A stretch of DNA of 64,000 bases from Novosphingobium sp. RL4. Its GTDB lineage: Bacteria; Pseudomonadota; Alphaproteobacteria; Sphingomonadales; Sphingomonadaceae. The notes beneath the pieces are model-generated. The model ran no database searches. It was not told the DNA's origin and saw only the letters and a program-made list of their open reading frames with translations. Location: positions 832,001 through 896,000 of the forward strand of contig NZ_CP141944.1 in the NCBI RefSeq assembly GCF_035658495.1, in the 5' to 3' direction. This document shows, one piece after another, positions 49,782 through 58,024 of this stretch. The translations under genes and the position numbers were made by a program. How positions within the stretch are numbered: position 1 is the stretch's first letter; the number at the start of each line of letters is the position of its first letter.

Positions 49782-50666
49782 ATGAGTGTGAAGATCATCG
49801 CCGAGGTTGGTTGCAACCATAAGGGAGATATGGAAATCGCCAAGGAGCACATCCGGATCGCGGCGGTTTACGCCAAGGCCGATGTGGTCAAGTTCCAGAA
49901 GCGCACCAATCGCGAACTTCTCACCGAAGAGCAGTACAATGCGCCGCACCCGAACCCCGCGAATTCTTACGGCGACACTTACGGTGCTCACCGCGAATAC
50001 CTCGAGTTCACGCCCGAGCAGCACCGCGAGCTGATGGAAGAGTGCAAGCGCAACGGCATCGAGTACTCGACCTCTGTATGGGACGTGACCTCGGCCCGCG
50101 AAATCGCCGCGCTGAACCCCTCGCTCATCAAGGTTCCCTCGGCCTGCAACCTGCACTTCGAAATGCTCGAAGTTCTCGCCAACGAATACTCGGGTGAAAT
50201 CCACCTGTCGTTCGGCATGACCACGCAGGACGAAGAAGAAAAGATCGTCCAGTTCTTCGAACAGCACGGCCGTGCGAAGGACGTGGTGATCTATTCGTGC
50301 ACTTCGGGCTACCCGGTGGCCTTCGAGGACATCTGCCTCGGTGAAATCACCCGCCTGATCGAATCCTTCGGCGATCGCGTGAAGTCGATCGGCTTCTCGG
50401 GCCATCACCTCGGCATCGCCGCCGACATTGCCGCGCTGGCTCTCGGCGCGGAGTGGGTGGAACGCCACTTCACGCTCGACCGCACCTGGAAGGGCACCGA
50501 CCACGCCGCCTCGCTCGAGCCGGACGGCCTTCGCCGCCTCTGCCGCGACCTCAAGGCCGTGGAAAAGTCGCTGGCCACCAAGTCGACGGAAGTTCTCCCC
50601 GTCGAGCAGGTCCAGCGCGACAAGCTCAAGTGGCGCCCGCGCCCGAAGCCCGCTGCAGCGGCCTGA
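49782..50666 (+). CDS. Nonulosonic acid synthase, NANS/NeuB-like, without SAF domain
   Basis: Encodes 294 residues: the TIM-barrel part of the NeuB family, which condenses phosphoenolpyruvate with ManNAc, ManNAc-6-phosphate or mannose-6-phosphate. Family features are IIAEVGCNHKGDMEIAKEH, FQKR, STSVWDVTSA, KVPSACNLHFEMLE, SCTSGYP, and metal ligands by comparison at His208 or His209 and His229. FSGHHLGIA and ERHFTLDRTWKGTDHAASLEP are closer to the human Neu5Ac-9-phosphate synthase than to classical bacterial NeuB (SDHT, GPDH). The C-terminal SAF domain of about 60 residues is missing. AAGAAGGG precedes the ATG. A terminator follows it at 50681. Confidence 0.9.
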   Translation: MSVKIIAEVGCNHKGDMEIAKEHIRIAAVYAKADVVKFQKRTNRELLTEEQYNAPHPNPANSYGDTYGAHREYLEFTPEQHRELMEECKRNGIEYSTSVWDVTSAREIAALNPSLIKVPSACNLHFEMLEVLANEYSGEIHLSFGMTTQDEEEKIVQFFEQHGRAKDVVIYSCTSGYPVAFEDICLGEITRLIESFGDRVKSIGFSGHHLGIAADIAALALGAEWVERHFTLDRTWKGTDHAASLEPDGLRRLCRDLKAVEKSLATKSTEVLPVEQVQRDKLKWRPRPKPAAAA

Positions 50667-50680
50667 GCTTAGCCAGCTAG

Positions 50681-50718
50681 AAAGATGGGCGGCGCCTTCG
50701 CGGGGGCCGCCCATTTTC
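50681..50718 (+). terminator. Intrinsic terminator after the neuB-like gene
   Basis: ATGGGCGGC (50685-50693) pairs with GCCGCCCAT (50706-50714), flanked by AAAG on the left and TTTCG on the right. The loop holds GCC and TTCG. It ends the neuB-like transcript, which appears to be monocistronic. Confidence 0.78.
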
Positions 50719-50908
50719 GTGAGCGGCACTGCTTCTCGCTCGCGGGGAGCACGAGCCAGGCCCGACGCACGCTGATGTCTCCTCGGCACTGCGTCATCGG
50801 CCTTGCTACCAGGGCCAATCTATCTCTTCATTGCCTCGGCTCGTGTTCAAGCTGTTTCGCGTTCGGGACAGCGTCGAACCCGAGCCTGTCGCGGTGGTGC
50901 CAAGCGGA

Positions 50909-52177
50909 ATGGATGTGAAGTTGTCTGACAAGACCAGCGGTCCGACCATCTGGTTTCTCGTCGTTGCGGGTTCGGCCAGCACGACTCTGGCGCTCGTCGC
51001 CAAACGCATATTGCATGACCATCCCCATGCCAGAATTGTCGCGATCGACAGTGAGGCGTTCAACACCCAGACGCGGTCGAAGGTTGTCTGGGATGCACCG
51101 GGCGAAGTCCTGCGATTGGCTCCCGAAGACCTCGGGCTCATCAACTTCTCCAAACGGCGGGCGCTGCCCGGCCGGGTGAACCTCCTGCTGAATGGCGGCC
51201 AGTTCGCTTTCGACAGGCTGGTCCGGCGGATTGAGAAGGATCTGGCGCATGTCAGGCCCGATCTCGTCGTGACCTGCAACGACACGTTCTATGCGCAGCG
51301 CGCGTTCCTCAGCGCGGCGCGCAAAATGGGTGCGGATACGGTGCTGGTCCAGGAAGGGCCGTTCACGATCGTGCGTTCCAAGGAAGCCGGGCCGCGTCCT
51401 GGGCTGATCCCGAAGATGGCTCTCGCCGCGCGCAAGCTGGGCCTGATCCCGCCGACGATGCCTTATGGCGCTTACGGTCATTCGATGGTCCTGGCCACTT
51501 CGCAGGACTATGCGGGCCGCTTCGTGGCGGCAGGCGTCGCGCCGCACACCATCCGGTTTATCGGCGTGCCCCGGTTCGATCCGCTGCTCCAGATCGCGCG
51601 AAGCCGATCCGACCCGCCGCGCGTCATCTATGTGTTCCAGCCATTCGTTGCGCAGGGGCGAGTGGCGGGAAGCGCCGCCAGGGCAACGCTGGCCGAGATG
51701 GCGAAGGGTTTTGCAATCGCTTACGAGCGAATGCCTTTCACACTCGTGACGAGGCCGCATCCCCGCAGCGACCATGAAACCTTCGGGCATTTCGAAGGCT
51801 GTCTCACGATCCCCTACTCGCGTTCGGCCGGAGGGCCGCTGGACGAGGAAGTGGCCGGTGCCTCGTGCAGCGTCGGGCACTACTCGATCGGTCTGCTGGA
51901 AAGTCTTATGATGGGCGTGCCGGTCGTCAGCATGCCCATCCCGATCGAGGCGTTTACGGAGCGGCTCGAGGGCGAAAAGCAGCTCTGGTTCGATGAAGCT
52001 GGCGTGCCTTATGCTCGAACGGCCGATGAATTCGCTGAACTGTTGATCGACGCATTGACACACGGCGTACCTTCCACGACCGACGTCACTGCCGAAACCG
52101 GCCCGATGGACGGCAAGGCGACCGACAGGGCCGCCGAGGCAATCGCAAAGCTGCTGAAAGATCGATCCGATGGCTAA
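50909..52177 (+). CDS. Capsule-type GT-B transferase with sialyltransferase-like motifs
   Basis: Encodes 422 residues from the ATG at 50909 (AGCGGA just upstream); TTG 50831 and GTG 50843 would extend it. Segments VLVQEGPFTIVR (a Q-E-G variant of the DEG motif), LVTRPHPRSDHET (HP) and VGHYSIGLLESLMMGVPVVS (Ser motif) occur in the same order as in the two candidate transferases at 47.0-49.3 kb. FIGVPRFDPLL matches VVGSPRFDRI of the 47995-49266 protein. It is probably a nucleotide-sugar-dependent transferase of the same polysaccharide. Its end overlaps the flippase start by eight bases. Confidence 0.65.
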   Translation: MDVKLSDKTSGPTIWFLVVAGSASTTLALVAKRILHDHPHARIVAIDSEAFNTQTRSKVVWDAPGEVLRLAPEDLGLINFSKRRALPGRVNLLLNGGQFAFDRLVRRIEKDLAHVRPDLVVTCNDTFYAQRAFLSAARKMGADTVLVQEGPFTIVRSKEAGPRPGLIPKMALAARKLGLIPPTMPYGAYGHSMVLATSQDYAGRFVAAGVAPHTIRFIGVPRFDPLLQIARSRSDPPRVIYVFQPFVAQGRVAGSAARATLAEMAKGFAIAYERMPFTLVTRPHPRSDHETFGHFEGCLTIPYSRSAGGPLDEEVAGASCSVGHYSIGLLESLMMGVPVVSMPIPIEAFTERLEGEKQLWFDEAGVPYARTADEFAELLIDALTHGVPSTTDVTAETGPMDGKATDRAAEAIAKLLKDRSDG

Positions 52178-53705
52178 GACGGCGTTGCATCACAGGATGC
52201 TGATCTATCTCGGCCTGGGCTCGTTGCAGAGTGCGCTATCGCTGATCCTCCTGCCGGCCTACGCCCATATCCTGCCCGTCAGCGAGTTCGGCCTGCTGGC
52301 GCTTGTGCTCTCGCTCGAGCAACTTTTCCTGTTGCTCATGGACTGCGGGCTGTCCGGCGGTGCGGTCAGGACATATCACGACAAGGCACGCCAGGACCTG
52401 CCTTTCATGACCGGCCCGGTCCTGATCGGTTACTTCCAGCGCTTGTCGCTGGGAATATCCTTCGCGGCGATGTTCGTTCTTGCCGGCGTGCTCCTTGTTC
52501 TGGACCAGTTCTTCCCTCAGCCGGAACTCGTTGTCTCTGCTTTTGCCATTACCGTCGTTTCCGCATGGCTGCAGCGCATCAACACTTTCGCGGCGACGAC
52601 CTATCGCGCTCAGGAAGATGCCCGCTCCTTCGCGGTTCTTGCGCTGGCCCGAATGATCGGCCTGACGACGCTGACGTTGCTCCTGATCTTCGTGTTCAAG
52701 GTCGGCTTGCTGGGAATCCTTGCCTCGCGGATCGTGATTTTCGGCGGGACCGCACTGTACGAATCGCGCAACGCCTGGAAGCTGCGCCTCACGGGTGAAG
52801 AGCACCGCCGGACCAAGGAATTCGTGCGGGATTCGGTCAAACGCTTTTCCGTTCCCATGCTTCCTTTCGATCTTCTCGCCTGGGGCCGCAGTCGTGGCAA
52901 CCGGTTGGCGGTTGCCGGCGCCTTCAACCTGACGGCTCTCGGTATCTGGAATGCCGCAGCGGCGCCGGGACAGATTCTCACGCTGGTGGGGCAATCGTTC
53001 AATCGCGGATTCGAGCCGTTCTTCTACCGCAAGGCCAATGAGGAAACCGCCGAGGCCGAGGCTGTCGTTCGTGACATGGGCGCAGGCTATCTCGTGGTTC
53101 AGGCCGTTCTGGCGCTCGGCGTCATCGCGGTGATGCCGGAAGTGTTCCGCATCCTGTTCCCCAAGGATTACCACAGCGCCAGCCTCTATGCTCCGCTTGC
53201 CCTTACGGCTGCCTTTGTCGAGGCGACGCAGAGCCTTTCGATCCGCGCGCTGTTCGCGTTCGGGGCGGTCAGGCTGGTTCCCGTAGTGCTTGCCGTCGCG
53301 ACCGGATTGGGGCTTTCCACGATGGCCCTGCTGGCGCACCTGTTCGGCCTGACGGGCGCCATGGCGGGACAAGTGATGATGTCCGTCTACGGGTCTGTCT
53401 TCGCGTGGTTCCTTGTGAAGCGTCTCCACCACACGCGCTTCTTCCCCTCCAGGGCCGCGATCATGCTCACGACGGTCGTTACCGGCGCCAGTCTCCTGCC
53501 GTTCGCGATGCCGGAGTTCTGGATGAGCGCCGCAAGCATTCCGGTAAGGGGCCTGATCTTCGGCGGGGCCATTGTCGGCATCGCCTGGCTCTTCGCATTG
53601 CGGCACCCGGAATTTGTCCTGCTGGTCCGGGAAAGGATAAATCAGGACAAGGGCAAGATAATCCGGCGTGGGGGAGGGGCGACCTCCACCGGGCCGCAAG
53701 GCTGA
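52170..53705 (+). CDS. Wzx-like EPS flippase (MOP superfamily)
   Basis: Encodes 511 residues with about 14 predicted helices. The opening LGLGSLQSALSLILLPAYAH and LPVSEFGLLALVLSLEQLF are those of a Polysaccharide_synt family exporter. KRFSVPMLPFDLLAWGRSRG and AAAPGQILTLVGQSFNRGFE are conserved internal blocks. It starts inside the end of the preceding transferase gene (eight-base overlap), so the two are coupled. It would flip the lipid-linked repeat unit of EPS region B. The region A flippase at 20.4-21.9 kb is of a different subgroup. Confidence 0.9.
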   Translation: MAKTALHHRMLIYLGLGSLQSALSLILLPAYAHILPVSEFGLLALVLSLEQLFLLLMDCGLSGGAVRTYHDKARQDLPFMTGPVLIGYFQRLSLGISFAAMFVLAGVLLVLDQFFPQPELVVSAFAITVVSAWLQRINTFAATTYRAQEDARSFAVLALARMIGLTTLTLLLIFVFKVGLLGILASRIVIFGGTALYESRNAWKLRLTGEEHRRTKEFVRDSVKRFSVPMLPFDLLAWGRSRGNRLAVAGAFNLTALGIWNAAAAPGQILTLVGQSFNRGFEPFFYRKANEETAEAEAVVRDMGAGYLVVQAVLALGVIAVMPEVFRILFPKDYHSASLYAPLALTAAFVEATQSLSIRALFAFGAVRLVPVVLAVATGLGLSTMALLAHLFGLTGAMAGQVMMSVYGSVFAWFLVKRLHHTRFFPSRAAIMLTTVVTGASLLPFAMPEFWMSAASIPVRGLIFGGAIVGIAWLFALRHPEFVLLVRERINQDKGKIIRRGGGATSTGPQG

Positions 53706-53727
53706 CGCCCGGAATCGCTGCCGTCGT

Positions 53728-55512
53728 TCACGGCGTCGGCAGCAGTCCCCGGGCCATGAAGTTCGGGGTGATCGCGCGGCCTTCGCCGGTCTTGTTCCCG
53801 TCGAAGCGCGAGTTCGGCCGCTTGAGTACCGGGCTGACCACCACGCCGCCAACGGTATTGCCGCTGATCTGGGCGTTGCCCTGGATGTTGCGCTTCACGC
53901 TGACGACGAGGGGTAGCGCGCGGGCGGCCGAAGCGTTCACGGCGTTGTTACGGATGGCAAGGTCGATCCGGTTGGAGGCGACGGTATAGCCGATCGCCAC
54001 GCTTTCCGCAGGCAGCGCGGTGGCCAGTTCGACCCGGTTGCCCGAAATCTCGCCTTTCGGCGCGGACCCGCCGATCAGGACCATTGGCTTGTTCCCCGGC
54101 CGGTCGAACAGCAGCACATTGTCCTTGATGACCAGCCTGTCGGTGGCGCGGTAGGTCCAGTCGACCGTCACGTTGCGCAGGCGGTTGCCCTGGAACACCA
54201 TGCTGCCGAAGTAACTGGGCGTGCAGACGCCGAGTTGGCCGGGGCCGGAATAGACGAACTCGTTGCCGATGAAGCTGACGGTGATCGCATCGAGGCTGGT
54301 TGCGAAGCCGCCGCTTTGCAAAGCGGCCATCGACAGGCCGCGCTGGGCCCCGATCTTGGACATCTTCTCGCGCCGGATCGTTTCCGGGATCGTGCCGTCC
54401 TGCTCGCCGTAATTGTTCCTGAAGACGATGTTCCGGGCGACGTAGAAGGTGGAATAGCAGAAGTTGCCGGCGTTGGTGACGCGGTTGTCATAGGCGATGC
54501 AGTCCATGCAGCCCTCGAAGTCGACGCCGACATCAGACATGTCGCTGATGCGGTTACGGGCGACGACGACCTTCTGGCCGTTGTTGCCGTAGACCCCGCC
54601 ATTGGCCCCGCGCATCGTGTTGTCGGCGATGTAGACCTCGCTGACGCGGCGCAGGAACTGCGGCATTCCGCCCTGGTCGTGCTTCGCGCCGCCCCCCCAC
54701 CAACTGATCTTGGCGTATTTGCCCTCATTGCCCACGGCAATGACGCGCCGCGCCATGTTGAAGCGCAGGATCGAGCCCTGGTAGGCGCCGTAGTCCACCG
54801 TGTTGTCGGAGATGTAGATGTCCTCGTTGAGGTCGTCGAGGCTGTTGGGCGAGAATCCGGCGAGGACGGCGGGATCGACAGTGACGGAACCCTTGGCGCG
54901 GTCATAGCCGCTGCCGTCCATCCGCAGGTGGCCTACCGAGGCAAGGCCGATCCCGTCGGCCGTGCAGCGCGTGACCTTCAACCCCCGGATGTTGACCGCG
55001 CGCAGCATCACGGTCTTGGAACGCTGGGAAGCGATGGTCGTCGCATGAATGCCATCGACGACGATGTTTCGCACGAAGCTGGCGGGATCGTTGCTTTCGG
55101 GGCTGACGGAAAGGGGGGAGCCCGTTGGACCTGCCCAGATCAGGTGCGGCCCCTTGCCCTGGCCGAATATCCCGAAACCACGGGATATCGCGACCGGACG
55201 GGTGAGGCGCATCGGGCCGGAAATCATGACTGCGGGCGCGCCGCCGGCGATGGCACGCTCAAGGGCGGCGCTGTCGTCCGTGGTTCCGTTGCAGGCTGCG
55301 CCGAAACGCCTGATGTCCAACGCGCGGGCGCGAAGCGCGGCGATATCGCTCTCCAGCCGCGATTGCGGGGGTGCCCAGGCCGGCCAGTCGCCCGGCTGCG
55401 AGGCGGCGAAAGACGAAGTGGGGCGCCACAAGGACGCCGCGCCCAGCGCCAGAGCGGAGACGGCGAACAGAGAGCGGCGGTCGACGGCGAAGGGGTTCGC
55501 GGGATGGGCCAT
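53728..55512 (-). CDS. Exported right-handed beta-helix protein, polysaccharide lyase-like
   Basis: Encodes 594 residues from the ATG at 55512 (GAGGAG upstream). The N-terminus VDRRSLFAVSALALGAASLW fits a Tat signal. A pectate-lyase-fold opening (DIRRFGAACNGTTDDSAALE, then AAVM- and AVAISRG-type strands) leads into many beta-helix coils with SDNTV, ADNTM and GNEF turns. DGTTDD-like segments are common in Pectate_lyase_3 proteins of EPS clusters (depolymerases or epimerases). No catalytic residue can be named. It is convergent with the flippase and ends EPS region B. Confidence 0.82.
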   Translation of the reverse strand: MAHPANPFAVDRRSLFAVSALALGAASLWRPTSSFAASQPGDWPAWAPPQSRLESDIAALRARALDIRRFGAACNGTTDDSAALERAIAGGAPAVMISGPMRLTRPVAISRGFGIFGQGKGPHLIWAGPTGSPLSVSPESNDPASFVRNIVVDGIHATTIASQRSKTVMLRAVNIRGLKVTRCTADGIGLASVGHLRMDGSGYDRAKGSVTVDPAVLAGFSPNSLDDLNEDIYISDNTVDYGAYQGSILRFNMARRVIAVGNEGKYAKISWWGGGAKHDQGGMPQFLRRVSEVYIADNTMRGANGGVYGNNGQKVVVARNRISDMSDVGVDFEGCMDCIAYDNRVTNAGNFCYSTFYVARNIVFRNNYGEQDGTIPETIRREKMSKIGAQRGLSMAALQSGGFATSLDAITVSFIGNEFVYSGPGQLGVCTPSYFGSMVFQGNRLRNVTVDWTYRATDRLVIKDNVLLFDRPGNKPMVLIGGSAPKGEISGNRVELATALPAESVAIGYTVASNRIDLAIRNNAVNASAARALPLVVSVKRNIQGNAQISGNTVGGVVVSPVLKRPNSRFDGNKTGEGRAITPNFMARGLLPTP

Positions 55513-55671
55513 GTCGAAAACTCCTCGTTTCCTGTTGCGCTGCAATATTCACGGTCGTTTAATCGCGTGGCCCGCAACGCTGCATGAACGGCTGTGGGCG
55601 GCGGGACGATCGACTGCCCGTTCTTCGCCCCAACTTTGCCTTCAACAACGACCTATCCGGGAAACGCCTGC

Positions 55672-56085
55672 TTGAATCACATCCTCGCCCTCGTTGCCGA
55701 TTGGGAAAGCCTGAAGAATCTGCTGGTTCCCAAGGATCAGGTGATCCGTGCGGTGATTCACATCCACGGCGGGATGCTGCTCTTCCTGTTCCTGGCATTC
55801 GTGTCGCGACGGGGTATCGCCAGTGGCTGGGCGCTGGCGCTGCTCTGGGTGGTGGCGCTGGGCACCGAGGGGGCCGACATCATCTCGATGTGGCCGATCG
55901 ATCGTCCGTGGAAACTTCGGGATACCGGTTACGACCTGTTCAACACGCTGCTGTGGCCGACGGTCCTCTATATCGGCGCTAGTCGCTTTGCGGGGCGCAA
56001 TGCGGGCGAGACGGTGATGGACAAAGACATGGGCGAAGGTCGCGAGGAGCCGGTTGCGCCTGAAGCGATAGAAAACCGGGAATAG
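55672..56085 (+). CDS. Small integral membrane protein, VanZ-like in outline
   Basis: Encodes 137 residues if it starts at the TTG at 55672 (GGGAAA upstream). A longer frame to 55594 runs into low-quality sequence. Helices lie at about 34-51, 55-73 and 92-112. IHIHGGMLLFLFLAFVS, TEGADIISMWPIDRPW and RDTGYDLFNTLLWPTVLYIG resemble the His/Asp and Asp-x-x-x-Asn patterns of VanZ-like proteins, but the match is loose. The tail is acidic. It lies divergent from the beta-helix gene. Confidence 0.6.
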   Translation: MNHILALVADWESLKNLLVPKDQVIRAVIHIHGGMLLFLFLAFVSRRGIASGWALALLWVVALGTEGADIISMWPIDRPWKLRDTGYDLFNTLLWPTVLYIGASRFAGRNAGETVMDKDMGEGREEPVAPEAIENRE

Positions 56086-56091
56086 CCGTGG

Positions 56092-56388
56092 TCAGCGACC
56101 GCGGAAATGCTCCACGATGCGGGTGTCGAGCGGTTCCTTGAAGCGAATTTCGAGGTTGCTCGTGTCCTTCTTCGCCACCGTTGCCGGCAGGGGACCGATC
56201 GCGCCGATCCATAGCGAGAAATCGCCATCAAGCGCGCAGGGAAGCGCTTCCGCTTCCAGATCGCAGCCAAGATCGGCAAGGTCCGAAATGCGGACTCGCG
56301 CGGAACCGTGCGCGCCGATGCATTCCCCGTAGAGAATCATGCCCATCCTCATCACGCTGCCCGGATCGTCCGGGCTCCTTGTTGTCAT
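56092..56388 (-). CDS. PilZ-domain-like protein, degenerate
   Basis: Encodes 98 residues from the ATG at 56388 (GGGGA eight bases upstream). The segment ARVRISDLADLGCDLEAEAL and SNLEIRFKEPLDTRIVEHF resemble the PilZ beta-barrel. The expected D/N-x-S-x-x-G motif reads DLADLG (Ser replaced by Ala), and no RxxxR motif lies upstream, so cyclic-di-GMP binding is doubtful. It is convergent with the small membrane protein gene (six bases apart). A role in EPS regulation would be an inference only. Confidence 0.62.
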   Translation of the reverse strand: MTTRSPDDPGSVMRMGMILYGECIGAHGSARVRISDLADLGCDLEAEALPCALDGDFSLWIGAIGPLPATVAKKDTSNLEIRFKEPLDTRIVEHFRGR

Positions 56389-56550
56389 TCGTGCGATCCC
56401 CGGCATTCTTCCGGGGATCAGCGGGATCGGTATCCCGCACACTCTCCTATAGCCCGTTTAAAGGTCAGATTGGTTGCAGGCGAGTGTCGTTTTGATGATG
56501 GCAGCCGATTTCATGACGGACGCCTGTTCTTATGGGTTAGGCCGAATGCT

Positions 56551-57966
56551 TCAGGCGACTTCGTCCTGCGGCGTGGGGGTCTTGCCCCTGGCCTTGCCAT
56601 AAAGGGCGCCGAGGAAGTCTTCGCGCCAGCGCTGCACGTCATTGTCGCGCACAGAGGCAAGGAGTTTCGCATGGCGCTTCTTGCGTTCGGCCAGCGGCAT
56701 TTCGAGCGCCTTCTTGATGTTTTCGGCGACATGCTCGATCGAGTGCGGGTTCACCAGCAGCGCATCCTTGAGCTGATGCGCGGCGCCGGCGAACTGCGAC
56801 AGGATCAGCACGCCGGGGTTCTCCGGATCCTGCGCCGCGATATATTCCTTCGCCACGAGGTTCATCCCGTCGCGCAGGGGAGTGACAAGGCCGATGTCCG
56901 CCGCGCGGTAGAACCCGGCGAGCTGATCGCGCGGGAAACCCCGGTTGACGTAACGGATGGGCACGAACGCCACATCGGCATAAGCGCCGTTGATGTGCCC
57001 GGTCTTGCGTTCGAGGTCTTCGCGAATCTGCTGGTAGCTGGCGACGTCCCCGCGCGATGGCGGTGCGATCTGGAGCAGCACGGCATCGCCGGCCTGATCG
57101 GGGTAATCCGCCAGGAAGCGCCCGAAGGCCTCGAAGCGTTCGCCCAGGCCCTTGGAATAGTCGAGCCGGTCCACGCCGATCAGGATCTTGCGACCGCGCA
57201 CACTGGACTTGAGCCGGTCGTGGGCTTCGCGGGCTTCCGGCCCGGCGGCGGCTTCGGTGAACTCGGCAAAGTCTATGCCGATCGGGAAGGCGCGGGCGAT
57301 GACCTTGCGGCCCTTGTACTCCACCGAATTGTCGAGATTGACCTTAAGGCCCATCTCTTTCTGCACGTAGTGGAGAAAGCTTTCGAGCCATTCGGTGTTC
57401 TGGAAGCCGATCACGTCGTATTCCAGCATCGAGGCAACCAGACGTTCGTGGAAGGGCAGCGAAACCAGCAGACGGGTGGGCGGCCAGGGCGTGTGGAGGA
57501 ACAGGCCCATCCGGTTCCTCACGCCTTTTCCGCGCAGCAGCGATCCGAGCGGAAGCAGATGGTAATCATGGACCCAGACCAGGTCCTCTTCCTCGATCAG
57601 CGGCAGGACGGCATCGGCGAAACGGGCATTTACGCGTTCGTAGCCCTCGCCGAAGTTGCGGTCGTACTCGGTCAGGTCGATGCGGTAGTGGAACAGCGGC
57701 CAGAGCGTGCGGTTGGCGTAGCCGTTGTAATATTCGTCGATGTCCTGCGGTTCGAGATCGATCGTAGCCGTGGTGATGCCGTCGTTGCGTTGCATGTCGA
57801 GGTGGCCGGTGAACTCCTCGGTTTCCTGCCCCGACCAGCCGAACCAGATGCCGCCATGTTCGCGCAGTGCCGAATTGAGCGCCACTGCCAGTCCTCCCTG
57901 CGCCCCGGCGGCTCCCGCTGCCTTGGGAACCGATACCCGGTTGGAGATGACGATCAGTCTGCTCAT
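56551..57966 (-). CDS. otsA: Trehalose-6-phosphate synthase
   Basis: Encodes 471 residues from the ATG at 57966 (AGGGGA upstream), the usual length. GT20 enzyme: UDP-glucose plus glucose-6-phosphate gives trehalose-6-phosphate. It opens [57 protein letters not shown] and [17 protein letters not shown] are diagnostic active-site segments. It is the last gene of the unit otsB-GH15-otsA read leftwards. The product protects against osmotic and desiccation stress. Confidence 0.97.
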   Translation of the reverse strand: MSRLIVISNRVSVPKAAGAAGAQGGLAVALNSALREHGGIWFGWSGQETEEFTGHLDMQRNDGITTATIDLEPQDIDEYYNGYANRTLWPLFHYRIDLTEYDRNFGEGYERVNARFADAVLPLIEEEDLVWVHDYHLLPLGSLLRGKGVRNRMGLFLHTPWPPTRLLVSLPFHERLVASMLEYDVIGFQNTEWLESFLHYVQKEMGLKVNLDNSVEYKGRKVIARAFPIGIDFAEFTEAAAGPEAREAHDRLKSSVRGRKILIGVDRLDYSKGLGERFEAFGRFLADYPDQAGDAVLLQIAPPSRGDVASYQQIREDLERKTGHINGAYADVAFVPIRYVNRGFPRDQLAGFYRAADIGLVTPLRDGMNLVAKEYIAAQDPENPGVLILSQFAGAAHQLKDALLVNPHSIEHVAENIKKALEMPLAERKKRHAKLLASVRDNDVQRWREDFLGALYGKARGKTPTPQDEVA

Positions 57967-58024
57967 TTCAAATCCCCTGTGCCGCGCCGACCAGATGTGC
58001 GGAAGACGCGTTTTGCGGGGCCGG

